Shown one piece after another: positions 7,471 through 17,252 of a stretch of DNA of 64,000 nt (the stretch's first letter is position 1; each line of letters begins with the position of its first letter). The position numbers and the translations under genes are program-made. Source of the DNA: Natronosalvus caseinilyticus (GTDB lineage Archaea > Halobacteriota > Halobacteria > Halobacteriales > Natrialbaceae); assembly GCF_017357105.1 (NCBI RefSeq), contig NZ_CP071596.1, positions 2,232,001 through 2,296,000 of the forward strand, written 5' to 3'. The notes below the pieces were generated by a model. It was not told the origin of the DNA and did no database searches. It saw only the letters and a list, made by a program, of their open reading frames with translations.

Positions 7471-10296
7471 ATGACCAACGGGGACGTCGCCGCCTTCACC
7501 CACCTCGGCTCGAGCGTCCGGGAGGCCCTCTCCGAACGCGGGTTCGCGACGCCGACGGCGCCACAGCGACTCGCGATTCCGCCGCTGGCGGCCGGCGAAC
7601 ACACACTCGTAATCGCGCCCACGGGGAGTGGCAAGACCGAGACGGCGATGCTTCCCGTCTTCGACGACCTCGTCGCCGATCCGCCAGACGGGTTCGGTGC
7701 GCTCTACGTCACCCCGCTGCGGGCGCTCAACCGCGACATGCGCGAGCGCCTCGAGTGGTGGGGCGAGTACCTCGGCCTCGAGGTGGACGTCCGTCACGGC
7801 GACACCACCCAGTACCAGCGCGGAAAACAGGCCGAGAATCCGCCCGACGTGCTCGTGACGACTCCCGAGACGCTCCAGGCGATGCTCACCGGCGAGCGCC
7901 TTCGGGAAGGGCTCGAGGACGTCTCCCACGTCGTGATCGACGAGGTTCACGAACTCGCCGCCTCCAAGCGGGGCGCCCAGTTGGCGGTGGGGCTCGAGCG
8001 ACTCCGCGAACTCTCGGGCTCGTTCCAGCGAATCGGACTCTCCGCGACCGTCGGCGACCCCGAATCGGTCGGCCAGTTCCTCACCGGGGACAGATCGTGT
8101 ACGATACGCGAAATCGACGTCGGGAGCCGGATCGACGTGCGGGTTCGTCAGCCCGAGATCACGGAGGAAGACCACCGACTCGCGGGCGAACTCGCCACCG
8201 ATGCGACGACGGCCAGCCACGTCCGATTCATCCGGGACCTCGTCGCCGAAAACGAGTCCACGCTCATCTTCGTCAACACCCGCCAGACGGCCGAGGCGCT
8301 CGGCTCACGGTTCACCCGCCTCGACTTGCCGATCGGCGTCCACCACGGCTCGCTCTCGAAAGAGGCCCGGATCGACGTCGAGGATCGATTCAAAGCCGGC
8401 GGCCTCGACGCGCTGCTGTGTACCTCCTCGATGGAACTCGGGATCGACGTGGGCCGGATCGACCACGTGATCCAGTACCAGAGCCCGCGCCAGGTCTCGC
8501 GACTGCTCCAGCGAATCGGACGGGCAGGCCACCGCCGCGACCAGGTCTCGCGGGGGACCATCGTGACGACCCGGCCGGACGACACGCTCGAGGCACTGGC
8601 CATCGCTCGCCGGGCGAGCGCGGGTGAGGTCGAACCGGCCGAGATCCACGACGGGAGCCTCGACGTGGTCGCCAACCAGATTCCGGGGATCGTCCAGTCG
8701 ACGGGGTCGCGCCACCTGACGGAGATCCGCGACCTGTTTGCCCGCGCCTATCCGTTCCGCGACCTCGAGGAGTCGGCCCTCCGGAGCGTCCTCTCGGAGC
8801 TTCACCGGAATCGAATCGTCTGGTTCGACGAGAGTACCGACAGAGTGGAAACTACCGGCGGCACCTGGCAGTACGTCTACGCCAACCTCTCGATGATCCC
8901 CGACGAGGCAACCTACGAGGTCCACGACATCGCCTCGAGCGGCCAGATCGGCACCTTAGACGAACGCTTCGTCACGACGTTCGGTCAGCCGGGGGCCGTC
9001 TTCATCCAGCGCGGGGAGATGTGGCGCATCGTCGAAATCGACGACGACGAGGAGCGAGTACGGGTCACGCCCATCGAGGACCCCGCCGGCGAGGTCCCCT
9101 CCTGGATCGGCCAGGAAATTCCCGTCCCAGAACCGGTCGCCCAGGAGGTCGGCGAGATCCGCGGGACCGTCAGCTCGCAACTCGAGACCGGTGCCGACGA
9201 CGCGCCCGTCGCTCGCGACCTCGGTGGGCGCTACCCGGGCGACGATTCGACGCTCCTCGGGGCCGTCTCTGGGCTCCGGAAACAGCTCGAGGGCGAGGCG
9301 CCGATGCCGACCCACGACCGAATCGTGCTCGAGCGACAGGGACGGACGGTCGTCTGCAACGTTTGCTTCGGTCACCGGACGAACGAGACGCTCGGCCGGG
9401 TGCTCTCGGCCCTTCTCGGCCAGCAGTCGGGATCGTCGATCGGGCTCGACACCGACCCCTACCGGATCGAACTCGAGGTGCCGACCGACGTGGCGACGAG
9501 CGATATCGTGGCCGTCTTGACCGAGACGGACCCCGACCACGTCGGCACCATCGTCGAACTGGGATTGAAGGGGTCGGACGCCCTCGCCTACCGCCTCTCG
9601 CAGGTCTCGGCGAAGTTCGGCGCGCTCAAGCGCTGGCAGGGATCCGGCCGCATGTCGAACGAGCGGTTGCTCAAGGCGCTCGAGGACACGCCGATGTACG
9701 CCGAGTCGATCCGCGAGGTGTTCCACGAGGACCTCGACGTGACGGGCGCGAGTCGCGTCCTCTCGCGTCTCCAGTCCGGCGAGATATCGCTCGAGACGGT
9801 TCGCGGCCGGACAGCCATCGGGAGCGCGGGCCGCTCCGGTGGCAAGGAACTGCTGGTCCCCGAGAACGCCGACGCGAGCGTCATCCAGACCGTCAAGGAG
9901 CGCCTGCAGGACGACCGGGTGACCCTGCTGTGTACCCACTGTCGAGAGTGGTACTCGCGGACGAAAGTGAAGCGGGTCGCAGAACAGCCCGAGTGCCCGA
10001 ACTGCGGATCGACGCGCGTGGCGGCGCTGAGTCCGTGGGCTGACGACGTCCTCCAGGCCGTCCGGGCCGACTCGAAGGACGAGGAACAGGAGGAGCTGAC
10101 CCGTCGCGCGGTGAAAAATGCGAATCTGGTCCAGAGCCACGGCAAGCAGGCCGTCGTCGCCATGTCCGCCCGCGGCGTCGGCCCGCACAACGCCGCGCAG
10201 ATCATCAGCCGTCTTCGCGAGAACGAAGCCGACTTCTACCGGGACATCCTCGAGAAGGAGCGCCAGTACGCCCGGACGAAGGCGTTCTGGGACTGA
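7471..10296 (+). CDS. lhr: Lhr-family large DEAD/DEAH helicase with C-terminal zinc finger
   Basis: 941-aa superfamily 2 helicase of the Lhr family, thought to act in DNA repair and recombination or in RNA metabolism. Motif I is APTGSGKTE (about residue 50), motif II DEVHE (about 153), motif III SATVG (about 191), motif IV LIFVNTRQTAEAL (about 265) and motif VI QRIGRAGHR (about 345). The Lhr-specific winged-helix and beta-barrel core follows (about 380-750). The C-terminal ~140 residues add a Cys4 zinc ribbon (CTHC about 811, CPNC about 838) and a helical tail. Bacterial Lhr-Core lacks this ribbon at the same place, so it is an archaeal variant. The gene begins at the first ATG after a suitably spaced TATA box. 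Confidence 0.92.
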   Translation: MTNGDVAAFTHLGSSVREALSERGFATPTAPQRLAIPPLAAGEHTLVIAPTGSGKTETAMLPVFDDLVADPPDGFGALYVTPLRALNRDMRERLEWWGEYLGLEVDVRHGDTTQYQRGKQAENPPDVLVTTPETLQAMLTGERLREGLEDVSHVVIDEVHELAASKRGAQLAVGLERLRELSGSFQRIGLSATVGDPESVGQFLTGDRSCTIREIDVGSRIDVRVRQPEITEEDHRLAGELATDATTASHVRFIRDLVAENESTLIFVNTRQTAEALGSRFTRLDLPIGVHHGSLSKEARIDVEDRFKAGGLDALLCTSSMELGIDVGRIDHVIQYQSPRQVSRLLQRIGRAGHRRDQVSRGTIVTTRPDDTLEALAIARRASAGEVEPAEIHDGSLDVVANQIPGIVQSTGSRHLTEIRDLFARAYPFRDLEESALRSVLSELHRNRIVWFDESTDRVETTGGTWQYVYANLSMIPDEATYEVHDIASSGQIGTLDERFVTTFGQPGAVFIQRGEMWRIVEIDDDEERVRVTPIEDPAGEVPSWIGQEIPVPEPVAQEVGEIRGTVSSQLETGADDAPVARDLGGRYPGDDSTLLGAVSGLRKQLEGEAPMPTHDRIVLERQGRTVVCNVCFGHRTNETLGRVLSALLGQQSGSSIGLDTDPYRIELEVPTDVATSDIVAVLTETDPDHVGTIVELGLKGSDALAYRLSQVSAKFGALKRWQGSGRMSNERLLKALEDTPMYAESIREVFHEDLDVTGASRVLSRLQSGEISLETVRGRTAIGSAGRSGGKELLVPENADASVIQTVKERLQDDRVTLLCTHCREWYSRTKVKRVAEQPECPNCGSTRVAALSPWADDVLQAVRADSKDEEQEELTRRAVKNANLVQSHGKQAVVAMSARGVGPHNAAQIISRLRENEADFYRDILEKERQYARTKAFWD

Positions 10297-10390
10297 CTGG
10301 AATCGAGTACGGCGTCAGGCTCGAGCGGGAATCGGTTCCTCTCGAGCCGCGGTCGTAACGCCCATGCGTTCACGCCGCGTTCGCCCGACT

Positions 10391-11116
10391 ATGAAGTTCG
10401 CGCCGGGCGCGTGGCGCTACGCCATCGTTCCGCTGGTCGTGGCCCCGTTCGCCTACCTCATCAGCGTCGGCGTCGGCATCGCGACCCTCCTGCTCGGCGT
10501 CGGGACGCTCGCGTTCTTTCGCGACCCCGAGCGAACGCCGCCCCTGTCCGGCGTCGTCGCACCTGCCGACGGAAAGGTATCCGTTATGCGGACCGAGGGC
10601 GACCGGTTTCGGCTGGGGACGTTCATGAACGTCCACAACGTCCACGTCGTCCGTGCGCCGTTCGACGCCACGGTTCGGGACGTAGAGCACTCGCCGGGCG
10701 GATTCAAACCCGCGTTCTCGAAGGACTCCGACCGGAACGAGAAAGTTCATTTGCACCTCGAGCCTGCAGAGGGGACGTTTTCCGAGGACGACGAAGAGAC
10801 CTCCAACTCGAGCGCCAACAAAACCGAAACCCAGGAACGACCGACGGAAGCCGAGGTCACGTTCATCGCCGGCGCGTTCGCCCGCCGTATCCACCCCTAC
10901 GTCGAACCCGGTGACTCGCTCGAGCGCGGCCAGCGAATCGGCCACATCGCGTTCGGGAGCCGCGTCGATGTGGTGTTTCCACCCACAGTCGACCCCGAGG
11001 ACCTGGCGGTCGAGCCGGGCCAGAAGATGATTGCTGGAGAGACGGTGATCCTCGAGACTGACGAAAATCTGCTGTCGGACAACGACGGACTCGACGCCGG
11101 CGGCTCGAGGCCCTGA
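10391..11116 (+). CDS. asd: archaetidylserine/phosphatidylserine decarboxylase
   Basis: 241-aa membrane-associated pyruvoyl enzyme that converts archaetidylserine to archaetidylethanolamine. A hydrophobic N-terminal segment (about 8-40) comes first. The core contains FFRDPERTPP, VVAPADGKVS and FMNVHNVHVVRAPFDATV. The self-cleavage Gly-Ser that yields the pyruvoyl group is in IAFGSRVDVVFP (about residue 197). An acidic Asn/Ser/Thr-rich insertion (about 138-158) before VTFIAGAFARRI is a haloarchaeal feature. The ATG at 10391 is chosen because the upstream in-frame part is out of character and overlaps lhr. It may follow lhr in transcription (94-bp gap). Confidence 0.9.
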   Translation: MKFAPGAWRYAIVPLVVAPFAYLISVGVGIATLLLGVGTLAFFRDPERTPPLSGVVAPADGKVSVMRTEGDRFRLGTFMNVHNVHVVRAPFDATVRDVEHSPGGFKPAFSKDSDRNEKVHLHLEPAEGTFSEDDEETSNSSANKTETQERPTEAEVTFIAGAFARRIHPYVEPGDSLERGQRIGHIAFGSRVDVVFPPTVDPEDLAVEPGQKMIAGETVILETDENLLSDNDGLDAGGSRP

Positions 11117-11204
11117 TCGTCCACTGGCTGATGTCCGACCGATCAGCCAGCACAGGCGGCGACCAGCCAGCCATCACCAGCCGTCGACCGGCCAGCACCA
11201 GCCG

Positions 11205-13400
11205 TTAGCGTTTGGCGTCCACCGCCTCTCGAGCCGCCTCGAAGTGGCGCTGCTCGACCACCACGTCGTCGGCGTGGTCGTTCGCCTCGTCGGGACCATA
11301 CTTCGTGGCGACCTCGCGGATCGCTCGCATCGAGGCGTCTCGGACGAGCGCCTCGAGGTCGGCCCCGGTGTAGCCGTCGAGATCGTCGGCGAGGGCGTCG
11401 AGGTCGACGTCCTCCCCGAACGGCTTGCCGCGGCCGTGGACCTCGAGGATCTTGCGGCGGGCCTCGAGGTCGGGTTCTGGCACGAGGACGTGCGTGTCGA
11501 GGCGGCCCGGCCGGAGCAAGGCCGGGTCGAGGTGGTCCTTGCGGTTGGTCGCCGCCAGCACCACGAGGTTCGGGTTCTCGCGCATGCCGTCGAGTTCGGT
11601 CAGCAGCTGGGAGACGACGCGGTCGGTCACCTCGTGACCGTCGTCGCGATTGGCCGCGATGGCGTCGATCTCGTCGAAGAAGACGATCGAGGGGGCCGAC
11701 TGGCGGGCGCGCTCGAACACCTTGCGGATCGCCTTCTCGCTTTCGCCGACGTAGCGGTCGACGATCTCCGGGCCGTCGACGCGTACGAAGTTGACGTCCG
11801 TCTCGCCGGCGAGTGCCCGAGCCAGAAGCGTCTTCCCCGTTCCTGGCGGCCCGTAGAGGAGAACGCCCGACGGCGGATCGGTGTTCGTCCGATCGAAGAG
11901 TCGCTCGTAGGTCAGCGGCCACTCGACGGACTCCCGGAGGACCTGTTTGGCGTCCTCGAGGCCGCCGACGTCCGCGAAGTCGGTGTTGGGCGACTCGGCG
12001 ACGTACTCGCGCATCGCGGAGGGTTCGACGGCCGCGAGCGCGGTGTCGAAGTCCGCCCGGGTAACCGTGGGATTCGCACTCCAGGCCGCGCGGTCGTCGG
12101 CGTCGGTGGGACGGCGACGGATGGCGGCCATCGCGGCCTCGGTGACGACCGAATCGAGGTCCGCGCCGACGAAGCCGTGGGTCCGACTCGCGATTTTGTT
12201 GACGTCGACGTCGTCAGCAAGGGGCATCCCGCGGGTGTGAACCTCGAGGATCTCGCGTCGGCCGTCCACGTCCGGGACGCCGATCTGGATCTCGCGGTCG
12301 AAGCGCCCGCCACGCCGGAGAGCAGGGTCGATGGTGTCCACCCGGTTCGTCGCCCCGATGACGATCACCTCGCCCCGGGCGTCGAGGCCGTCCATCAGGG
12401 TCAGCAACTGGCCGACGATTCGGTTCTCGGCGTCGCCGTCGTCGTCGCGCGTCCCCGCGATGGAGTCGATTTCGTCGAAGAAGATGATTGTCGGGGCGTT
12501 CTCGCGTGCCTCCTGGAAGGTCCGTCGAAGTTGCTCCTCGGACTCGCCCTTGTACTTCGACATGATCTCCGGCCCGGAGATGGTGACGAAGTTGGCCTCG
12601 ACCTCGTTGGCCACTGCGCGGGCGATCAGTGTTTTCCCCGTGCCAGGCGGTCCGTACAGCAGGACGCCCGACGGCGGCTCGACCCCGAGGCGCTTGAACA
12701 GCTCGGGTTCGGAGATCGGTAACTCGATCATCTCCCGGACCTGCTCGAGTTCCTCGTCGAGGCCGCCGATGTCCTCGTAGGTGACGCCCGATGGTCGATT
12801 CGGCTTGGCCGCCGTCCCTGCCGATTCGCGTCCGTCGTCGACGTCTCGAGACGGCGTCGAACTCGGTGCGTCGGCGCCGTCGGTATCGGTGTCGTCGAAG
12901 ACCAGCACGGTCGTGGAGCCGGTGATCTGGACGTCGCCCGCGGGTTCGGTCTCGACGACGGTGAAGGGGTCGGCCGCGACGCCCTCGATCCGGATCTGTT
13001 CGCCGGCGCGAATCGGCCGGTTGCGCAGTTTCTGGTTGGCGACGCGCTCGGCCAGTCGCGACTCGGCGTCGCTCAGCGACGGCGGCGGCGAGAGCGTAAC
13101 GGTTTCGGCCTCCCGAATGGACGAGCCGTCCGTCGCTCGCACCTCGACGGTGTCGCCCACGTTCACGCCAGCGTTCGCGCGGGTATCGGCGTCGATCTGG
13201 ACGACCTGCTCCGGGATCGCCGGATCCGCCGGCCACATCTTCGCGACGGTTCGCCCCTCACCCTCGATGACGACGGTGTCGCCGCTCAACACGCCGAGGT
13301 TTCGCCGCGCCGTCTCGGGGATCCGTGCGACGCCACGGCCGGCGTCGCGCTTCTCCGCCGCGCGCACGGTCAGCGTGACGCCGTCGTCCGTCTCGATCAT
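11205..13400 (-). CDS. cdc48: CDC48/VCP-type AAA+ ATPase
   Basis: 731-aa double-ring AAA+ unfoldase, the archaeal homologue of p97/VCP, which extracts and unfolds proteins in the cytosol. The N-terminal double-psi barrel plus 4-stranded domain (about 1-170) is followed by a haloarchaeal acidic linker (about 175-205). AAA module D1 has GPPGTGKT and IIFFDEIDSIAG; D2 has a second GPPGTGKT and IVFFDEIDAIAA with the SRH region. Both Walker A and B sets are complete. The C-terminal tail is short and lacks the HbYX motif that would dock to the proteasome. It converges with asd; 385 bp separate its start from the next gene. Confidence 0.95.
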   Translation of the reverse strand: MIETDDGVTLTVRAAEKRDAGRGVARIPETARRNLGVLSGDTVVIEGEGRTVAKMWPADPAIPEQVVQIDADTRANAGVNVGDTVEVRATDGSSIREAETVTLSPPPSLSDAESRLAERVANQKLRNRPIRAGEQIRIEGVAADPFTVVETEPAGDVQITGSTTVLVFDDTDTDGADAPSSTPSRDVDDGRESAGTAAKPNRPSGVTYEDIGGLDEELEQVREMIELPISEPELFKRLGVEPPSGVLLYGPPGTGKTLIARAVANEVEANFVTISGPEIMSKYKGESEEQLRRTFQEARENAPTIIFFDEIDSIAGTRDDDGDAENRIVGQLLTLMDGLDARGEVIVIGATNRVDTIDPALRRGGRFDREIQIGVPDVDGRREILEVHTRGMPLADDVDVNKIASRTHGFVGADLDSVVTEAAMAAIRRRPTDADDRAAWSANPTVTRADFDTALAAVEPSAMREYVAESPNTDFADVGGLEDAKQVLRESVEWPLTYERLFDRTNTDPPSGVLLYGPPGTGKTLLARALAGETDVNFVRVDGPEIVDRYVGESEKAIRKVFERARQSAPSIVFFDEIDAIAANRDDGHEVTDRVVSQLLTELDGMRENPNLVVLAATNRKDHLDPALLRPGRLDTHVLVPEPDLEARRKILEVHGRGKPFGEDVDLDALADDLDGYTGADLEALVRDASMRAIREVATKYGPDEANDHADDVVVEQRHFEAAREAVDAKR

Positions 13401-13785
13401 GACAGATCGTTGTGGGGGAGTCGCCTTGAGAATTTCCCACCAGCGACGACGCGTTCGATGATCGACGGGTGAGTGTCCATCGACCGGTGTCGGGAGTGGG
13501 ATTTCTCGAGACGCGAGGGCGAGTCACACTGGAAACGTCGACCGTGACCCGCTGGAATCCGCCACATCCGCCGTTCAATTTCCGTGCCGTCGTCCGAAAC
13601 GACAGGTGGACAATACCGATTGCTCGAGCGGAAGCCCGCTTCGTGGAGTCGGTCGCCGCCTCGCCCTCGACGGTCGACCGATCCCGTGCCGGCGCTATAG
13701 TTACAGCGCGAACAACAGTTTCCCTGCGTGAAACGTTCGGATAAACACCTGCATAGGAATAGGAAGAGGTCCGTTTTTCGCCCGT
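13401..13785. other. 385-bp divergent intergenic region (cdc48 / propeller gene)
   Basis: No gene is supported; overlapping ORFs have poor codon character. It contains a GCGCT-N8-AGCGC inverted repeat (13692-13709) about 80 bp upstream of the propeller start and GGATAAAC (about 13739), a possible promoter element. Confidence 0.5.
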
Positions 13786-15348
13786 ATGTCGTCCTGGAAA
13801 CGACGATCCGTTTTGGCATCAGGTGCAGCACTCGCGACTGGGAGCATTCTCGTCTCCGCCGGAGCGACACAGGAGACCGAGGAGCCGGAACGCTCGTTCG
13901 AAGCGCAACGTGGCTGGTCCTCCCATCACGGAGGTATCAAAAACTCGTCGGCTATCCCGCTCGATGGCTGGTTGCCCGCGCCGACGTCTGTCGCCTGGGA
14001 GTACGACTACACGGGAGACGTCGCCGTCGTCGATGGGGCCGTCTACCTTCGAACTGACGGGGAAGTACACTCACTCGAGGCCGAGGACGGCACGGTACGG
14101 TGGGAGAGCGACGACGTCGGTGCCGCGGGGACGCCGGCGGTGGTCGACGACGCCGTCTACGTTGGCGGTGATACCGTGACGGCACTCGAGGCTTCGACGG
14201 GCGAGGTTCGCTGGCGAGCGGGCTTCGAGTCCGATAGCGAGGTTTCGGTTCCGGATCCGGTCGTCGCATACGAGACGGTGTACGTCGTCGTCGACGAGAC
14301 GCTGTACGCGCTCGACCGGGCCGACGGCTCGATCCGGTGGGAGCGAGAGTCGGTCACGCTCGAGACCCGCGACGGCGAGAAAACGGCCCGGTTCGCATCG
14401 ACGCCGATCGCCGCCGACGAGGAATCGATCTACGCAGGGGTCGGCGAGGCGGGATTCGTGGCGTTCGACCCGGTTACGGGTGACGAGCAATGGACCTACC
14501 GGGAACGGTATCCCAACTCGACCGGAGGCTACCACGACGACCTCACCGTCGGGGCAGGACGCCTCTTTACGGGTAGGATCAGCGACGGCGAGGAGTTCCC
14601 CGTTCTCGACGTGCAAACAGGCGAACGGGTCGGTGAGGTCTCGTATCGGTTTCCGCTTGCGGTCACCGACTCGGCGAGAGTCCGGGCGGGCAGGCACGGC
14701 TTCGGAGCGTACCACTACGATACGGACTACCGGTGGTCGATCGGCGGCTCGACGGATGCGTGGGGTCGCCCGATCGTCATTGATCGAACCGTCATCATCG
14801 CGTACCACCCGTATTCGAGTGAACAGCCAGAGTTGTACGGATTCGATATCGAAAACGGGGACGAACTCTGGTCGTTTTCGCTCGCGAAACTCGGCGTCGA
14901 GGATTACAAGGGGGCGATGTGGCCGGACATGACGTACGTCTCCGACGGGGACGCACTGTACGTCTCGATGCGGGACAGGATCGCGGCCCTCCGACCGTCC
15001 GAAGATGGGGACGAGGACCAGAACAACAATCCACCCCATCTCTTGGTTCAGGCCCCAGAATCGATCGAGTACCGGGAAGACGCCGATCCCGACCCCGACG
15101 AAGACGGCACGGACTTCGACGTTACCGTGACGAACCGACGAAACGAGACGACCACGATCGAGGTCCGACTCGAGATCGGTCCGTACGACGAGTCGGTTTC
15201 CCTCGAGCTGGACGGTGGCGAGACCGACGCCGTTCACTTCATCGTCACGAGCAGGGATCTCGGGGCGGGTGAACACGACTGGATCGCCTCCGCGAACGAC
15301 GTGACCGAGACGGGGACACTGATCGTCACCGATCCGGAGGAGTGCTAG
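13786..15348 (+). CDS. secreted PQQ-like beta-propeller protein with C-terminal Ig-like domain (paralogue)
   Basis: 520 aa. Tat signal KRRSVLASGAALATGS with cleavage probably near SAGATQ. About seven PQQ-like repeats (ALEASTGEVRW, ALDRADGSIRW, AFDPVTGDEQW and others) run from about residue 60 to 405, then an Asp/Asn-rich linker and an Ig/CARDB-like domain (DFDVTVTNRRNE... to DPEEC). The architecture, linker position and C-terminal Cys match the product of 4328-5857, so the two genes are paralogues on opposite strands about 8 kb apart. The opening GWSSHHGGIKNSSAIP is typical of haloarchaeal propellers of this kind. Function is unknown; ligand binding or a cell-surface scaffold is possible. Confidence 0.85.
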   Translation: MSSWKRRSVLASGAALATGSILVSAGATQETEEPERSFEAQRGWSSHHGGIKNSSAIPLDGWLPAPTSVAWEYDYTGDVAVVDGAVYLRTDGEVHSLEAEDGTVRWESDDVGAAGTPAVVDDAVYVGGDTVTALEASTGEVRWRAGFESDSEVSVPDPVVAYETVYVVVDETLYALDRADGSIRWERESVTLETRDGEKTARFASTPIAADEESIYAGVGEAGFVAFDPVTGDEQWTYRERYPNSTGGYHDDLTVGAGRLFTGRISDGEEFPVLDVQTGERVGEVSYRFPLAVTDSARVRAGRHGFGAYHYDTDYRWSIGGSTDAWGRPIVIDRTVIIAYHPYSSEQPELYGFDIENGDELWSFSLAKLGVEDYKGAMWPDMTYVSDGDALYVSMRDRIAALRPSEDGDEDQNNNPPHLLVQAPESIEYREDADPDPDEDGTDFDVTVTNRRNETTTIEVRLEIGPYDESVSLELDGGETDAVHFIVTSRDLGAGEHDWIASANDVTETGTLIVTDPEEC

Positions 15349-15430
15349 GCGTCAGTAGCGACGGTACGCGAAACGACTCGGCGGCCACGAGACACGTACG
15401 CCTAAGCCCCGCCGGCGTGCAGGTGTAGGC

Positions 15431-16285
15431 ATGCGACCGGATCGAACCGCCGAACTCGCGCTCTTGCTCGAGGTCGCCGGCACCCCAAAACCCGGGAACG
15501 TCGATCGCAACCGCGACCTCAAGGACTTGCGCTTCGAACACTTCCTCGCGGGGGCCGTGGGCGCTCGTGGCGGCCTCGAGATGGCGGCCGACGGCGCGCC
15601 CGTCGGCCCGTCGTTCCAACGTGCCGTCGAAGGGATGGCCGAACAGGAGGGCGGCAACACGCAGTTCGGGGCACTGCTCTTGCTCGTTCCGCTGGTTCGA
15701 ACGGCTCGAGTCGGTGACGACCTGACCCGGTCCGCCACCGAGGCCGTCGTCGAGTCGACGACCGTCGCCGACGCGGCGGCGTTCTATCGCGCGTTCGATC
15801 ACGTCGACGTCTTCGTTGGCGACCCGCCGGCTGACATGGAACCTCTCGACGTGCGCCGCGGGAGCGACGCGATTCCGGCGCTCGAGGCGCGCGAACTGAC
15901 GCTGTACGACGTGATGGATCGAAGCGTCCCCGGTGACGACGTCGCTCGCGAGTGGGTTCGCGGGTTCGAGCGGTCGTTCGCGGCAGCCGACCGCCTCGCT
16001 GCGGCCGAGGGTCCCATCCTCGAGCGCGCCGCTTCAGTCTTCCTCTCGTTGCTCGCAGAGCGACCGGATACGCTCGTCGCCGCCCGCCACGGCGAGGACG
16101 TCGCGGTCGAGGTGACCGACCGCGCTGCAACGCTCCACGAGCGGGACGTCCTCGCGGACGATCGGCCGGCGGTCGAGGCGTTCGCCGACGAGCTGGTCGA
16201 CCGTGGGATCAACCCGGGGACGACGGCGGATCTCACCGCGGCCGGGCTATTCATCGCCCTCGAGCACGAAACGGTCGAGGTATGA
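15431..16285 (+). CDS. CitG/MdcB-family triphosphoribosyl-dephospho-CoA synthase-like protein
   Basis: 284 aa. The family transfers a ribose-triphosphate to dephospho-CoA for citrate or malonate lyase prosthetic groups. Conserved motifs include TPKPGNVDR (about 20), [16 protein letters not shown] (about 75), [17 protein letters not shown] (about 160), and the end [19 protein letters not shown]. No citrate-lyase genes are near, and haloarchaea carry this gene beside DUF447 as here, so the true substrate is probably different. The stop overlaps the DUF447 start (ATGA), which indicates translational coupling. Confidence 0.8.
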   Translation: MRPDRTAELALLLEVAGTPKPGNVDRNRDLKDLRFEHFLAGAVGARGGLEMAADGAPVGPSFQRAVEGMAEQEGGNTQFGALLLLVPLVRTARVGDDLTRSATEAVVESTTVADAAAFYRAFDHVDVFVGDPPADMEPLDVRRGSDAIPALEARELTLYDVMDRSVPGDDVAREWVRGFERSFAAADRLAAAEGPILERAASVFLSLLAERPDTLVAARHGEDVAVEVTDRAATLHERDVLADDRPAVEAFADELVDRGINPGTTADLTAAGLFIALEHETVEV

Positions 16286-16926
16286 GCGATCCGGGAACCG
16301 TAGACGACGGCGCGAACACCGTCGGGTGGCCACTCGAGCTACGCGGCGTCAGCGAAACCGTCGTCACCACGCTCGGGCCCAACGGGCTGTGGAACGTCGC
16401 CGCCCTCGGCGTGTTCGCCGACGACCCCGCCACTGCCAGAACCTGGGGGAACACGCGAACGCGCCGGAACTTCGAGCGGCGAGGCGAGGGCTACGTCCAG
16501 TTCACCCGCGACCCGGTCGACTTCGTCGCCGCCGCGCTCTCGATCACCGAACGCGAGGACCCGATACTCGAGTCCGCCGACGCCTGGGCTCGCGTGGCGG
16601 TCGAGCAAGTCGATACGGGCACGGCCGACGGCACCGACTGGGCGGCCTGGACGCTCGAGCCACGCGAATCGGCCATCGAACGCGAGTCGGTGACGCCGAT
16701 CCCGATCAATCGTGGCTTCGGCGCCGTGATCGAGGCGACTGTCGCAGCCTCCCGGCTGGGCGTCGAGGGCTACGATCGCACGCGGCTCGAGGAGCGACTC
16801 GAGCACTCCCTCGAGGTAGTCGGCCGGGCTGGCGGAGCCAGGGAGCGGGCGGCGTTCGCGAATCTCGTGGCGTACAGCGAGTGGGACCCGTCGGCGCGGG
16901 CGCGAGACGAGAACGAATGGCTTTAG
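16282..16926 (+). CDS. DUF447 (flavin-reductase-like fold) protein
   Basis: 214 aa, DUF447 family with an FMN-binding split-barrel fold; function unknown. The N-terminal part ([32 protein letters not shown]) forms the barrel and the C-terminal part is helical ([27 protein letters not shown]). It starts at ATG 16282 overlapping the CitG-family stop by 4 bp, so the two are one operon and may share a pathway, possibly in coenzyme or folate/pterin chemistry; this is conjecture. Confidence 0.8.
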   Translation: MSDPGTVDDGANTVGWPLELRGVSETVVTTLGPNGLWNVAALGVFADDPATARTWGNTRTRRNFERRGEGYVQFTRDPVDFVAAALSITEREDPILESADAWARVAVEQVDTGTADGTDWAAWTLEPRESAIERESVTPIPINRGFGAVIEATVAASRLGVEGYDRTRLEERLEHSLEVVGRAGGARERAAFANLVAYSEWDPSARARDENEWL

Positions 16927-16927
16927 A
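16922..16927 (+). promoter_or_regulatory. possible TATA element for rps17e
   Basis: TTTAGA overlaps the DUF447 stop and lies 23-28 bp before the rps17e ATG, fitting leaderless transcription; the match is imperfect. Confidence 0.35.
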
Positions 16928-16949
16928 AGGCGCTCACGGAATAACGGGT

Positions 16950-17141
16950 ATGGCAATCAAGCCGGCCTACATCAAAAAGACGGGGAACATCCTCCTGGAG
17001 CAGTATCCGGAGGCGTTCACGACCGACTTCGAGCAGAACAAAGACAGCGTCACGAAGCTGACGAACATCGAATCGAAGGGCGTTCGAAACCGAATCGCGG
17101 GTTACGTCACGCGAAAGAAAGGCGCCGCCGTTTCGGCCTGA
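16950..17141 (+). CDS. rps17e: 30S ribosomal protein S17e
   Basis: 63-aa archaeal/eukaryotic small-subunit protein. The sequence is colinear with the family: [19 protein letters not shown], then [33 protein letters not shown]. Length is normal for archaea. The ATG at 16950 is the only sensible start. It lies 23 bp after DUF447 and could be co-transcribed or use its own promoter. Confidence 0.97.
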   Translation: MAIKPAYIKKTGNILLEQYPEAFTTDFEQNKDSVTKLTNIESKGVRNRIAGYVTRKKGAAVSA

Positions 17142-17252
17142 AACGAGGATTTTCTCGACTGTCACTGACTCGGTGAGTGACGACGCTGACGACTCTCGAG
17201 CCGGCGAGTCGACACCATCGCGACTCGATTCACTGCGCGTTCGAGACGACGC

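Noticed and set aside
11244-12722. 492-codon plus-strand frame over cdc48
   Set aside because: Antisense shadow of the AAA+ gene; composition is Val/Arg-rich noise without motifs.
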